From NCBI GenBank assembly GCA_024232965.1, contig JACKQF010000001.1, positions 434,001-498,000 of the forward strand: a stretch of DNA of 64,000 nt, read 5' to 3'. This stretch comes from Verrucomicrobiaceae bacterium (GTDB lineage Bacteria > Verrucomicrobiota > Verrucomicrobiia > Verrucomicrobiales > Verrucomicrobiaceae). A program made the translations under genes and the position numbers. Shown piece after piece: positions 25,794 through 35,101 of this stretch; position 1 is the stretch's first letter; each line of letters begins with the position of its first letter. The notes under the pieces were generated by a model. It did not search any database. It saw only the letters and a program-made list of their open reading frames with translations, and was not told where the DNA came from.

Positions 25794-27218
25794 ATGAATT
25801 CCATCAGTGCCCATCAGTGGTTAACCAATCGTCGGTCTCTGCTGTCAAAATTTGGCATGGGGCTCGGGGGCTTGGCTTTGAATGAGTTGTTGGCTGGGGA
25901 GAGTCGGGGGGCGGGCGTTTTGGACGGAACGCACTTTCCAGCAAAGGCGAAGCGGATCATCTACTTGTTCATGTCCGGCGGACCATCGCAGTTGGATCTG
26001 TTTGACTACAAGCCGATGCTGAACAAGCGCCATGGCGAGCAATTGCCGGACTCCGTGCGCGGTGGTCAGCGCCTCACGGGGATGTCGGGCAATCAGTCCT
26101 CGATTCCGATGGTGGGATCGCCCTTCAAATTTGCGCAGCATGGGAAGGGCGGGGGATGGTTCAGTGAGCTTTTGCCCCACACCGCCAGCATCGCGGATGA
26201 ACTCTGCGTGGTGAAATCGATGTACACGGAGTCGATCAATCACGGACCGGGCGTGACGTTTTTCCAGACGGGTTCCCAGATTCCTGGACGACCGAGTTGG
26301 GGATCGTGGTTGAGTTATGGATTGGGTGCGGACAATGCGAATCTGCCCTCCTTCGTGGTGCTGATCACCAAGGGAAAAGGTGGGCAACCCTTGGGCGCTC
26401 ATCTTTGGGGCAGTGGCTTTTTGCCGACCAAACACCAGGGGGTTCTCTTTCGGGCCGCAAAAGATCCGGTGCTGTATTTGGGAAATCCAGATGGCGTCAG
26501 CGAGAGGAGTCGCCGGATGATGCTGGATCGGTTGAAGGAATTGCACGAGCATCAGTTCGCAGGCACGCCGGACGTGGAGATTCAAAACCGCATCGATCAC
26601 TACGAGATGGCCTATCGGATGCAGTCGAGCATTCCCGAGGCCACTGACTTGAGCGACGAACCGCAGCACGTGCTGGACAGCTATGGGCCGGATGTGAAGA
26701 CGCCGGGAACCTTTGCGGCGAACTGCTTGCAGGCGCGTCGAATGGCGGAGCGTGGGGTGCGGTTCATCCAGTTGTATCACCAGGACTGGGATCACCATGG
26801 TGGTCTGCCGGGGGCATTGCCAAAGTTGTGCCGGGAGACGGATCAACCCGCTGCGGCACTGGTCAAGGACCTGAAACAACGTGGGCTCTTGGATGACACC
26901 TTAGTGGTGTGGGGCGGTGAATTTGGGCGAACCAACTACTGCCAGGGGAAGATCCAGGCAAACTTTGGGCGCGATCACCATCCGCGCTGTTTCACTGCCT
27001 GGATGGCGGGCGGCGGCGTGAAGGCGGGCACGGTGTATGGAGAGACGGATGAGTTCGGCTACAACGTCGCGACGGATGGGGTGCACATCCACGACTTTCA
27101 CGCGACGCTGATGCAGTTGCTGGGGGTCGATCACGAACGCCTGACCTACAAGTTCCAAGGGCGGCGGTATCGGTTGACCGACGTGCATGGAAAAGTCGTG
27201 AAGGGGATTTTGGCCTGA
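25794..27218 (+). CDS. DUF1501 protein, second copy
   Basis: 474 residues. The N-terminus has TNRRSLLSKFGMGLGGLAL, a twin-arginine-type export signal. Motifs are RIIYLFMSGGPSQLDLFDYKP, INHGPGVTFFQTG, LVVWGGEFGRTNYCQG, GRDHHPRCFTAWMAGGGVKAG and HDFHATLMQLLGVDHERLTYKFQG. It is clearly related to the protein at 2738-4153, but the two have diverged considerably. It is the last gene of the secreted-protein row and lies 41 bp before cinA. Its partner is the PSCyt1 protein upstream; the substrate is unknown. Confidence 0.93.
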   Translation: MNSISAHQWLTNRRSLLSKFGMGLGGLALNELLAGESRGAGVLDGTHFPAKAKRIIYLFMSGGPSQLDLFDYKPMLNKRHGEQLPDSVRGGQRLTGMSGNQSSIPMVGSPFKFAQHGKGGGWFSELLPHTASIADELCVVKSMYTESINHGPGVTFFQTGSQIPGRPSWGSWLSYGLGADNANLPSFVVLITKGKGGQPLGAHLWGSGFLPTKHQGVLFRAAKDPVLYLGNPDGVSERSRRMMLDRLKELHEHQFAGTPDVEIQNRIDHYEMAYRMQSSIPEATDLSDEPQHVLDSYGPDVKTPGTFAANCLQARRMAERGVRFIQLYHQDWDHHGGLPGALPKLCRETDQPAAALVKDLKQRGLLDDTLVVWGGEFGRTNYCQGKIQANFGRDHHPRCFTAWMAGGGVKAGTVYGETDEFGYNVATDGVHIHDFHATLMQLLGVDHERLTYKFQGRRYRLTDVHGKVVKGILA

Positions 27219-27259
27219 GGCATCGACATTTTCTTCTGCGGCGTTATTGATTGCCGCTC

Positions 27260-28513
27260 ATGCGAATCGAAATCGTCAACACCGGGACCGAGCTCGTGCT
27301 CGGCGACACCATCAATACCAACGCGGCCTGGTTGGGGCAGCGGCTTGCGGCTCTCGGTCTGGAAGTATCAAGACAGACGATCGTCCCCGACGGAGCGATC
27401 ATCAAAGTGGCGATCGCAGAGGCGGCAGCGCGCTCTGAGGTGGTGCTGATTACTGGCGGACTCGGTCCAACCAACGATGATGTGACGCGTGAATGCACCG
27501 CCGAACTTCTGGAGTTGCCGCTCGAACCGAGTGCGGAGGTGATGGCTCACTTGGAGGGTTATTTTACGCAACGCAATAAGCCGGTGTCGGAGGCGACGAA
27601 GCGCCAGGCGATGGCTCCGCGTGGGTCGCAGGTCTTGATGAACGCGTTTGGGACGGCACCGGGTCTTTATCTACCTGCGGTGCTCGGGGCTGCGCGTGGC
27701 TGGAATGCGCATTTGTTTTTGCTGCCTGGGCCACCTCGCGAGCTCAAGCCGATGATGGAGAATCAGGTGGAGCCGATTTTGCGGTCCTTGCTACCCGATG
27801 ATGCGGACCGCGCAGTGCTGTATCAAAAGATCACGGGTATGGGCGAAAGCGATATCGTGGAGCACATCCAGGCGGACCTGGAGGCGATGCCGGGGCTGGA
27901 GCTGGGCTATTGCATTGGCAAGGGGGATGTCGATGTGCGGCTGGCTGGCGCCGCAGATGTCGTGGCCAAGGCGGCGGCGCTGGTGCGGCTGAAGGTGGGG
28001 GATTTTATCCTCTCGGAAGATCGCCGCGTCATTGAAGAGGTGGTGGTGGATCTGTTGGCTGAACGTGGCGAGTGGGTGGCGACGGCGGAGTCCTGCACTG
28101 GGGGCACGATTGCCTCGCGCATCACCGATGTGAGCGGCTCATCGGGCGTGTTTGGCCACGGTTTTGTGACCTATGCGAATGAAGCGAAAACCAAGCACCT
28201 GGGAGTGCCAGCGGACCTGATCGCTAGCCACGGCGCGGTCAGCGAGGAGGTGGCCCGGGCGATGGCGGAGGGCTGCCTGGCCACCGCTGGGGCGGATCAT
28301 GCGCTGGCGGTGACGGGGATCGCTGGGCCCAGCGGTGGAACCCCGGAGAAGCCTGTCGGCACGGTCTTCGTCGCACTCGCATCCAGGGGACAGGAGACGG
28401 TTTGTCGAAAGCTCTTCTTCCCAGGAGCCCGGGATCGGTTTAAACTACTGACCTCCCAGGGGGCTCTGGAAATGCTGCGTAGGCGGCTGCGCGGCATCAA
28501 TCCGACCCCTTGA
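27260..28513 (+). CDS. cinA: CinA-family protein, nicotinamide-nucleotide amidase
   Basis: 417 residues from the ATG at 27260; an in-frame TTG 9 bp upstream is the longest alternative. The N-terminal half is the molybdopterin-binding-like domain (MRIEIVNTGTELVLGDTINTN, LITGGLGPTNDDVTRE), associated with ADP-ribose pyrophosphatase activity. The C-terminal half is the amidase domain (AESCTGGTIASRITDVSGSS, FVTYANEAKTKHLGV, LAVTGIAGPSGGTPEKPVGTVFVAL) that deamidates nicotinamide mononucleotide. Length is normal. This NAD-salvage housekeeping gene stands between the secreted proteins and the Fn3 protein with no sign of a shared role. Confidence 0.96.
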   Translation: MRIEIVNTGTELVLGDTINTNAAWLGQRLAALGLEVSRQTIVPDGAIIKVAIAEAAARSEVVLITGGLGPTNDDVTRECTAELLELPLEPSAEVMAHLEGYFTQRNKPVSEATKRQAMAPRGSQVLMNAFGTAPGLYLPAVLGAARGWNAHLFLLPGPPRELKPMMENQVEPILRSLLPDDADRAVLYQKITGMGESDIVEHIQADLEAMPGLELGYCIGKGDVDVRLAGAADVVAKAAALVRLKVGDFILSEDRRVIEEVVVDLLAERGEWVATAESCTGGTIASRITDVSGSSGVFGHGFVTYANEAKTKHLGVPADLIASHGAVSEEVARAMAEGCLATAGADHALAVTGIAGPSGGTPEKPVGTVFVALASRGQETVCRKLFFPGARDRFKLLTSQGALEMLRRRLRGINPTP

Positions 28514-28531
28514 TTCGAACCCGATCGTCCC

Positions 28532-30580
28532 ATGGCCATGAAAACTCCCTCTTCCGCGACCCGCTGCCTTTTGCTCTTAGCGACAGGATTGCTGCTGCTG
28601 CCTGCACACGCCGATATCTCGCTGCTACCCGGAAAGAAGAAGGACAAAGAGCGCAAGCGTGAGCAAGAAGCTGCACGCGAGAAGCTCTCGACGATGTCTC
28701 CAGAGGTGAAGTCCGGGCAGGTGAATTTTGTGATGGGGCGGACGGTGGATATTCCACTGCAGGCGGCGACGGCGACAGTCTCCGGGCTGCGCTTTTTGAT
28801 TCGGGAGCAGCCGAAATTCGGGACCTTGTCAGAGATCCGTCTGAGCACAGAAAACCCATCCGTCGGAATCGTGACGTACACTCACAATGGTGGCCCCGAC
28901 TTGGCGGACAGCTTCAGCTACGCCTGCAAGGTGGGGGAGGGGAGCTACTCCGCCCCTGGCGTGGTGACGCTGATGGGGCAGCGCCCGGAGCCCAAGCTGG
29001 AAGTCACCAAGCAGCCGTTCTTCGGCAAGGTTTTGCCTGGCACCGAGATGATTGCCAAGTTTGAAGTCACGAACAAAGGCATCGGTCCGTTTGTGGGCGA
29101 AATCGCCTGGCAGGCGCCGTGGAAGGGGCCACCTCGGATTGAACTGAAGGTCGGGCAGACCCAGGAGTTTGCCGTGGCAGTGACGCCGACCGTTCCCGGT
29201 ATCCTGACCTGGGAAACTTATTTGCAGCCAGGGGCGGACAGCAGTCGCCTGCGTCTCTGGATTCAATGTGAGCAGTCCTTCGTGGTCGCACCATCGCGGG
29301 CCCGGATGAGCTATGATGAAGAGACTGGCGGGCGCAAGGTCAAGGTGCAGATCTCAAACAGCACACCCGCCCCGATCCACCTGACCTTAGACAAGCCATC
29401 GCGGCTCAAGGGGCCTGCGGAATTGGAACTGGAGGGCACACGCATGCAGGAGGTGGAGTTTACCCTGGCACCGGACGATGTGGCGGCCTTTCGCGGCGAG
29501 GTGCTGGTGAACGGAGTGTCAATGAATCAGCGGGTGACCGTCGAGGCAGATCCTGAGCCAGCGCAGATCCAGTTGGCCAATGCCGCACAGAAGACGCTGG
29601 ATTTTGGCAAGACCGAAATGGGGGCCAGCACCGAGAGGAAGCTCGCCGTGCGCAATGTCGGTGGGGTGATCGCTGCCATCAAGTTGCAGGCTCTGCCGCC
29701 ACTGTCCGTGCCGGCAGGCGGGGCTTACAATGTGGAGCCAGGAGCAACGCTGGAGATTCCGGTGATGCTCAGCAGTGAAAAGACCGGCACGTTTTCCAAT
29801 GAACTGGTGTTCTCTGGCAATGGAGGCGAACTGAAGGTGCCAGTGCGTGCGGTTGTTTTTGATCCAAAAGTAGCGGACGCCGAAATGCCCGCTGCTACCA
29901 CGACAGCCCAACCCGCCGCAGCCAAGGGCAAGGCGGCGCCAAGTCCGGCCAAAGCTGGCCCCACCAAACCAGCGGCTGTCGCTGCGGCACCCTTGGCCGT
30001 GGCTGGCGTGCAGAAGCCCAAGCCAGCGCCTCGACCTGCGGCAGGAGGTGCCGCGGATACCAGCCTCGTTGCCGGAATGATCAACGCCTATCTGGGTGCC
30101 TACGGTCCGCCGATTGACGAAGCGCTGATGAACAAGGAGCTCGGACGTGTGGAGCAGATCCGGGTCGAAAAGATCACCACCGATGAGATCGAACTGTCCT
30201 GGCCGGTGCCCGAGGGCAAGGCTTTGATTTCCTCGTATCAGGTGGAGCAAGGTCGGCAGATGTATGCCCCGGCAGCGCAGATGTGGCTGCCCGTTTGGCG
30301 GGTGATGTCAGAGGCCAAGCCGATGTTCTTCAGCGAAGGTCGCGTCGGCGTCCGGCTCAGCGGTTTAACTGCCAGTTCGCAGTATCAAATGCGCATCCGC
30401 TCGATGGATGCCGATGGCAAACTCTCCGAGTCCTCCGACGTCTATACCATCACCACCGCCGCGCCCTTCCACTTCCCCGATTGGCTCTGGCAACTCCTCC
30501 TGGTCATCGCCTTCGCCGGACTCGGCTACACCGCCTTCCAACTCCGCCAAGGCCGCTGGAAATTGCGCGAGGCGGTTTAG
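28532..30580 (+). CDS. Exported protein with Ig-like repeats, Fn3 domain and C-terminal membrane anchor
   Basis: 682 residues. A signal peptide (CLLLLATGLLLLPAHAD) is followed by a Lys/Arg-rich linker. Residues about 60-450 hold beta-rich Ig-like repeats, including two stretches of the ASPM-SPD-2-Hydin or CARDB kind (FFGKVLPGTEMIAKFEVTNKG and DFGKTEMGASTERKLAVRNVG). A Pro/Ala/Lys linker (about 455-510) is followed by a fibronectin III domain (about 545-650: ELSWPVPEGKALISSYQVEQG, RLSGLTASSQYQMRIRSMD). The end is a transmembrane helix (WLWQLLLVIAFAGLGYTAF) with a basic tail. It probably sits in the envelope facing outward; no enzyme motif is seen. It follows cinA by 18 bp. Confidence 0.78.
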   Translation: MAMKTPSSATRCLLLLATGLLLLPAHADISLLPGKKKDKERKREQEAAREKLSTMSPEVKSGQVNFVMGRTVDIPLQAATATVSGLRFLIREQPKFGTLSEIRLSTENPSVGIVTYTHNGGPDLADSFSYACKVGEGSYSAPGVVTLMGQRPEPKLEVTKQPFFGKVLPGTEMIAKFEVTNKGIGPFVGEIAWQAPWKGPPRIELKVGQTQEFAVAVTPTVPGILTWETYLQPGADSSRLRLWIQCEQSFVVAPSRARMSYDEETGGRKVKVQISNSTPAPIHLTLDKPSRLKGPAELELEGTRMQEVEFTLAPDDVAAFRGEVLVNGVSMNQRVTVEADPEPAQIQLANAAQKTLDFGKTEMGASTERKLAVRNVGGVIAAIKLQALPPLSVPAGGAYNVEPGATLEIPVMLSSEKTGTFSNELVFSGNGGELKVPVRAVVFDPKVADAEMPAATTTAQPAAAKGKAAPSPAKAGPTKPAAVAAAPLAVAGVQKPKPAPRPAAGGAADTSLVAGMINAYLGAYGPPIDEALMNKELGRVEQIRVEKITTDEIELSWPVPEGKALISSYQVEQGRQMYAPAAQMWLPVWRVMSEAKPMFFSEGRVGVRLSGLTASSQYQMRIRSMDADGKLSESSDVYTITTAAPFHFPDWLWQLLLVIAFAGLGYTAFQLRQGRWKLREAV

Positions 30581-30789
30581 GCGACGACCGTCACACGGGG
30601 GACGGGGAGCGGGGTGGGCGTGATTGATTGGAACTTGTTCAGCCAGTGGGAGCGGGTGTTTGCCATCGCTTTTGATCTTGGACGAACGGCGGCTGTTTTT
30701 GGTGATGAAGAGCAGAGAAGGGGGGCAGTATGCAGCGGCCAGTTCAGTTTGTCATCCGGGGTCGGATGAGGAACGCTGCGGTTTCTGTC

Positions 30790-33700
30790 TCACGCCGCCC
30801 ACTTCAAGCCTTGGCTTGCGTAGTCCACCATGAGTTCAAAGACCCTGTTGCATTTGTCCACGAAAATCGCCCGGTCATAGGTTTCGGGGAGTTGCTCGTT
30901 CAAAACTTCTTCCACCGTTGAGCGGACCTGTTTTTGAGACTGGCTGTCTTTGAACCAATCCTGCACGAGCACACGAGGTGTGCCTTCTTTCAGCCGTGCC
31001 AGCAGGCTCTTCGCCGCCAGCTTGACGGCTTGCTCCTCAGCCTGGGTCATTTTTTGGTTCTTCAGGAGATCGAACAACTCCAGTTCGTCCTCTGTGAGGC
31101 CTTCGCGGACATGCCGCTCGTCCTCGGCTTTCATCTCCTTCGTGTGCTTTACCAACTCGTTGAAGTAGTTCTCAGTTGATGCCCCGCCTGCATTGTATCG
31201 GTTGATGATTTCCTGGAGGCGCTGGGCAAAGTCTTTGCGGGTGCTGTTCACCTTCAGCATCTCTTCCATCTTCTTTTCGAGAAATGCGCGGAGGTCAGCG
31301 ATCTCGATGTTGCGATAGGTCGCCTCCTTGAATTCCGCCTTTAACTTGTCGAAGTCGATCTTGCTCAAGTCCCAAGTCCTTCCGCGTTGAATGATAGCAA
31401 AGACTGGCTTGGCTGTCCCCTCGGCCACCGTCGGTGCGTGGGATTCATCCACAATCAGGCTGGCGTCGAGAAGTTCACCGATCTTCTTGGACACGGCATC
31501 GAGATCCTGTTGCTCAATGATGGCGTCGATGATGCCACGGAGGTATTGGAAGACCGCCACCTTACGCACCACGGCTTTACCCAGCACCTCAGGTTTGCAA
31601 GCCTCATAGAGGCTAGTGATCGTGTTCTCATGAATGGCGAAGCCCTTCCTCCATTCATCCTGGCTGATGAGCGTGTCTGCGTGTCGTTGAAAGTCCTCCA
31701 GCTTCTTGAAGACGTCTTGTGACTCCAGCAAACCCTCGATGAGGATGCCCTTCAGGCGGCAGTAGGCGACGCCTTCGAGAATCGCGTCGTCGAGCAGTTT
31801 CAGGAGGGCAGTCTTCTCCTGCACGGGTGTATCCTCACCTGGGCCCTGCGCATAGTCCTTGAGCGCCTTCTTCATGTTCCGGAAGACGCCGTAGTAGTCG
31901 ATGATTTCCCCGTTCTTCTTCTCTACGCCATTGATCTTCCATGACGTGACCCGGTTGGCACGGGCAATCGTCTGCATCAGGGTGTGATCCTTCTGCGGCT
32001 TATCGAGGTAGAGGGTTGAGACCGTTGGTGCATCAAAGCCCGTCAGCCACATGGCGCACACAAAGACTAGTTGCAGCGGGTGCTCCGGATCCTTGAAGTT
32101 GAATTCTACATCGTGAGCATTCGCGTCGAGCTTGTTCATTCTCTGCCGATGCCTAGCAATATCTAGCCCGGCGGCGGTGAATTTTTTGTCTTCCTCCGCC
32201 TCTTCGCTCACCACGACGGCCATCTCCACTCGCTTCATCCACTCCAATTGCTTCTTTAGGCTAGCTTTGTGATCTCCCTCAGCTTTGGACACCTGTCCGG
32301 TCAGCTTTTGGATCGCCTCTTTCCACAGTCGCTCTACGCGATCAAACATCCGCACCGCCGTGAACTTATCCAGACTGATCACCACCGCCTTGCCCAGGTA
32401 GCCACGACGAGGGAAATGATAGACGATGTGCTCGGCGATCCGCTCTAGCCGGTCGGGGCGGCGAATGATCTCAAGTTCCGTTGCGAATTTCTTCTCCAGC
32501 TTGGCCTGCTGCAAATCGTCCAGGTTCGCTTCGTCCAGGAGATCGTAGAACTCATCTCCCAGTTCCTGATTCTGGTTCACCATTTCCGGCACCCGCTTTT
32601 CGTAGAATAGCGGCACAGTGGCTCCGTCGTCCACACTTTGGACGAAGTTGTATTCCGAGACATAGTCACCAAACCATTGAGCCGTCTTCTTGTCTCGTCC
32701 CAGCAGCGGTGTGCCAGTGAATGCGAGGTAGTTGGCGTTCTTCAGGCCTGCCCGCATGTTCTCCGCCAGTCCCTTGTATTGAGTGCGGTGCGCCTCGTCC
32801 ACGATCACGATGATGTCATCGCGGTCGGAGAGTTCGGGATACTTGGAGCCTTTGTCCCAGCGGAACTTGTGGATCAGCGTGAAGACCAGGCGCTTGTTCT
32901 GGCCCAGCATGGCCCGCAGTTGCTCGCTGTCCTTGGGCTGCGCCGCCTCTGCCTTCGAGACGGTACCCGTATCGAGGAAGTTTTTGTAGATCTGACGGTC
33001 CAGGTCGTCGCGGTCCGTGATGATGACAAAGGTGTAGTTGATGCCCGCTTTCCGGAAGATCTTCCGCGCGTAGAAGATCATCGAATAGCTCTTCCCGCTG
33101 CCTTGCGTGTGCCAGAAGACGCCCAGCTTGCCCTCCAGTTCCTTCCGCCGCTGGAAGCGCTCATAGGCCCGGTTCACCCCGATGAACTGATGGTTCTGGG
33201 CGATGATCTTGCTCGTTCCCCGGTAGTAGAGGATGAAGTTTTCGCAGTAGTCGAGCAGGCGCTCCGGTTTGATCAGGCCCTCGATCACACGCTCCACGCT
33301 CGTGCCTTTTTCGCGGATCTCGGCACGGTTGATCTTCTCTTTCTCGTCATCCACCCGCAGCCATTGGAAAAAGTGCTCCCACTCCGCCGTCACGCTGCCA
33401 ACTCGTGTCTCCAGCGCGTTGGTGAGCACGCAGAAGGCGTTGCAGTGGAAGAGCTGCGGGATCTCCGCCCGGTAGTTCGTCAGATTGTCGTCGTAAGCGT
33501 TGCGCACGCTAACGTTGCTGTTTTTCAGCTCAATGAACACCAGTGGCAGCCCGTTCACATACAGCAGCACATCTGGGCGGCGGAATCCCCGCGTCCCTTG
33601 AATCCATAGCTGCGTCACCGCCAGATAATCGTTCTTCGTGGGATCCGTGAAGTCGATCACCTTCACCCTTCCCTGATCCAGGCGACCTTTCGCGTCATCA

Positions 33701-34017
33701 AACTCCACCGGGATGCCATCACGGATCAGGTGATACACCTCCTCGTTCGCGGCGATGAGGGACATTGCCTGCCGCCGGTCCATCAGCCGCTCCAGCGCAT
33801 CCTCGATGGCCTTCGCCGGGATGTCCGGGTTTAGACGCACCGCCGCCTCGCGGACGCGGTCCACGAGGATGACATCACGCTTGTTCGCGCGGTTCGAGCC
33901 GTCATTTAGATCGTCCGGGGCCGCCGTGTGGCAGTTCAGAGATTCAAAGCCGTGCAGGTGCTGGAGCTTCTGCACCAGACCTTGTTCGATGTGGTCTTCG
34001 GAGATGAAGTTAGGCAT
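30790..34017 (-). CDS. hsdR: Type I restriction enzyme, R (motor/nuclease) subunit
   Basis: 1075 residues, normal for HsdR. The nuclease core is PDVLLYVNGLPLVFIELKN (D and E-x-K), near residues 150-170. Helicase motifs follow: Walker A FWHTQGSGKSYSMIFYA, TDRDDLDRQ, DEAH in IVIVDEAHRTQYKG, LAFTGTP, and a late AMWLTGFDAPTVSTLYLDKP and MQTIARANRV (motifs V and VI). It cuts DNA after ATP-driven translocation when the site recognised by HsdS is unmethylated. It is the last gene of the minus-strand operon, its ATG overlapping the end of the putative toxin gene by 8 bp. Confidence 0.97.
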   Translation of the reverse strand: MPNFISEDHIEQGLVQKLQHLHGFESLNCHTAAPDDLNDGSNRANKRDVILVDRVREAAVRLNPDIPAKAIEDALERLMDRRQAMSLIAANEEVYHLIRDGIPVEFDDAKGRLDQGRVKVIDFTDPTKNDYLAVTQLWIQGTRGFRRPDVLLYVNGLPLVFIELKNSNVSVRNAYDDNLTNYRAEIPQLFHCNAFCVLTNALETRVGSVTAEWEHFFQWLRVDDEKEKINRAEIREKGTSVERVIEGLIKPERLLDYCENFILYYRGTSKIIAQNHQFIGVNRAYERFQRRKELEGKLGVFWHTQGSGKSYSMIFYARKIFRKAGINYTFVIITDRDDLDRQIYKNFLDTGTVSKAEAAQPKDSEQLRAMLGQNKRLVFTLIHKFRWDKGSKYPELSDRDDIIVIVDEAHRTQYKGLAENMRAGLKNANYLAFTGTPLLGRDKKTAQWFGDYVSEYNFVQSVDDGATVPLFYEKRVPEMVNQNQELGDEFYDLLDEANLDDLQQAKLEKKFATELEIIRRPDRLERIAEHIVYHFPRRGYLGKAVVISLDKFTAVRMFDRVERLWKEAIQKLTGQVSKAEGDHKASLKKQLEWMKRVEMAVVVSEEAEEDKKFTAAGLDIARHRQRMNKLDANAHDVEFNFKDPEHPLQLVFVCAMWLTGFDAPTVSTLYLDKPQKDHTLMQTIARANRVTSWKINGVEKKNGEIIDYYGVFRNMKKALKDYAQGPGEDTPVQEKTALLKLLDDAILEGVAYCRLKGILIEGLLESQDVFKKLEDFQRHADTLISQDEWRKGFAIHENTITSLYEACKPEVLGKAVVRKVAVFQYLRGIIDAIIEQQDLDAVSKKIGELLDASLIVDESHAPTVAEGTAKPVFAIIQRGRTWDLSKIDFDKLKAEFKEATYRNIEIADLRAFLEKKMEEMLKVNSTRKDFAQRLQEIINRYNAGGASTENYFNELVKHTKEMKAEDERHVREGLTEDELELFDLLKNQKMTQAEEQAVKLAAKSLLARLKEGTPRVLVQDWFKDSQSQKQVRSTVEEVLNEQLPETYDRAIFVDKCNRVFELMVDYASQGLKWAA

Positions 34018-34459
34018 CGGCGGTCCCTCCTCGGATGAGATCCTTGTCTTCGTCTTCGATTACCGGGCTGCTGAGAATGGCTGCGCGGATGCGTTCCAGC
34101 AAGGCGGGCGGGAGATCGGGGTGATACACCATCTCCTTCCGCCGCACCAGCTCGGCCATTTCACCCAGGCTGCGGCGCAGGATCACGTTCCCATCCACCG
34201 CAGTAGGCCGGTCCAGCGGCGCGTAGTCACCCGGACCGAAGGTCACCACCGTCTCCGCCCGTTCACGATTCCGCTGCTGTACCTTGTCGATCTGGGAGGT
34301 AAACACCGTCATCAGCAGCAATTCATCGGTTAGCGGGTTGGCATTCACCACCACAAAGAAGTGGGGTTTCTCTGAGAACAACTCCCGCGCACGGAAGTAA
34401 AAAACGCTGCCAGTGCGCAGTCCCAGCCTTAACTCCAGAGGCAGCTTTTCCTCGGGCAT
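34010..34459 (-). CDS. Putative toxin partner of the Panacea antitoxin
   Basis: 149 residues, 6 bp downstream of the Panacea gene and overlapping hsdR by 8 bp. It opens with MPEEKLPLELRLGLRTGSVFYFRARELF, then KPHFFVVVNANPLTDELLLMTVFTSQ, a beta-rich N-terminal part whose strand pattern vaguely recalls the SH3-like barrel of PemK/MazF toxins (a G-x-V-F-Y-F strand, a central VVVN strand, and a strand ending in FTSQ). A helical acidic tail follows. Panacea antitoxins are encoded beside many different toxin folds, so position is the main support. I do not recognise catalytic residues, and a non-toxic partner is possible. Confidence 0.55.
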   Translation of the reverse strand: MPEEKLPLELRLGLRTGSVFYFRARELFSEKPHFFVVVNANPLTDELLLMTVFTSQIDKVQQRNRERAETVVTFGPGDYAPLDRPTAVDGNVILRRSLGEMAELVRRKEMVYHPDLPPALLERIRAAILSSPVIEDEDKDLIRGGTADA

Positions 34460-34465
34460 GGCGGT

Positions 34466-35065
34466 TTAGTTCAGCATCCGCTCGGCGTCGAATCGTTCCT
34501 GGATGCCTTGGGCGAGAGCCTCCCGGTCCTCATCACTCAGTGGATGGCACACTTCCGCCTCGTCTTCAGGGTCATCGAGAAAGTCCCGGTAGCACATCGG
34601 CACCCGTGTCTCCCTCCCTCCTTCCAGCGCGGCCTCGTGGCGCTTCCACTCCGGGTAGCGGTGTGTGTATTCCGCCAGTTTGAAGCGCTCCATAGCCCCG
34701 AATGTCTGCCAGGCCCACTCCATCGCCGCGCGATCGGATTCGGACAAGGCCCGCTCCGCCACATCCGCAATCGAACGGTAGGTATACCGGTCCACGGGTG
34801 CCAGGAACTGCGCCGCATAGGCCCGCTCATCATCACTGAGAAAGTCCCCCATCTCCGCCAGATCCTTGGCCCCCGAGGCCACAGGGCCATAGGGCATGGC
34901 CAGGTATTCATCCCCCGTGATCGGCCGCCCATAACGCCGCAGATGGTACCGATCTGCAAAGTACACCAGCTTCAGCGACTTCAGCTTGTTGATCTCCCCG
35001 CCCGATTTCCGGGCAAAGAAGTTCAGGGCCTGCGTCGTCTTGCGATGGGAGAAGGGAAAAGCCAT
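34466..35065 (-). CDS. Panacea-domain (SocA-like/DUF4065) antitoxin
   Basis: 199 residues. The N-terminal half matches the Panacea domain: KTTQALNFFARKSGGEINKLK, LKLVYFADRYHLRRYGRPITGDEYLAMPYGPVASGAKDLAE, which is the KLYYFAD/YGP signature region. The C-terminal half is helical and acidic. Panacea proteins are versatile antitoxins that neutralise unrelated toxins by direct binding. The pair with the next gene lies between the Mrr-like nuclease and hsdR in one operon, so the toxin may punish loss or inhibition of the restriction system. The domain call is firm; the coupling to restriction is inference. Confidence 0.85.
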   Translation of the reverse strand: MAFPFSHRKTTQALNFFARKSGGEINKLKSLKLVYFADRYHLRRYGRPITGDEYLAMPYGPVASGAKDLAEMGDFLSDDERAYAAQFLAPVDRYTYRSIADVAERALSESDRAAMEWAWQTFGAMERFKLAEYTHRYPEWKRHEAALEGGRETRVPMCYRDFLDDPEDEAEVCHPLSDEDREALAQGIQERFDAERMLN

Positions 35066-35101
35066 GGTTGGTGAAAAAGTAATGCCACTATACCCTGCCC
35101 G

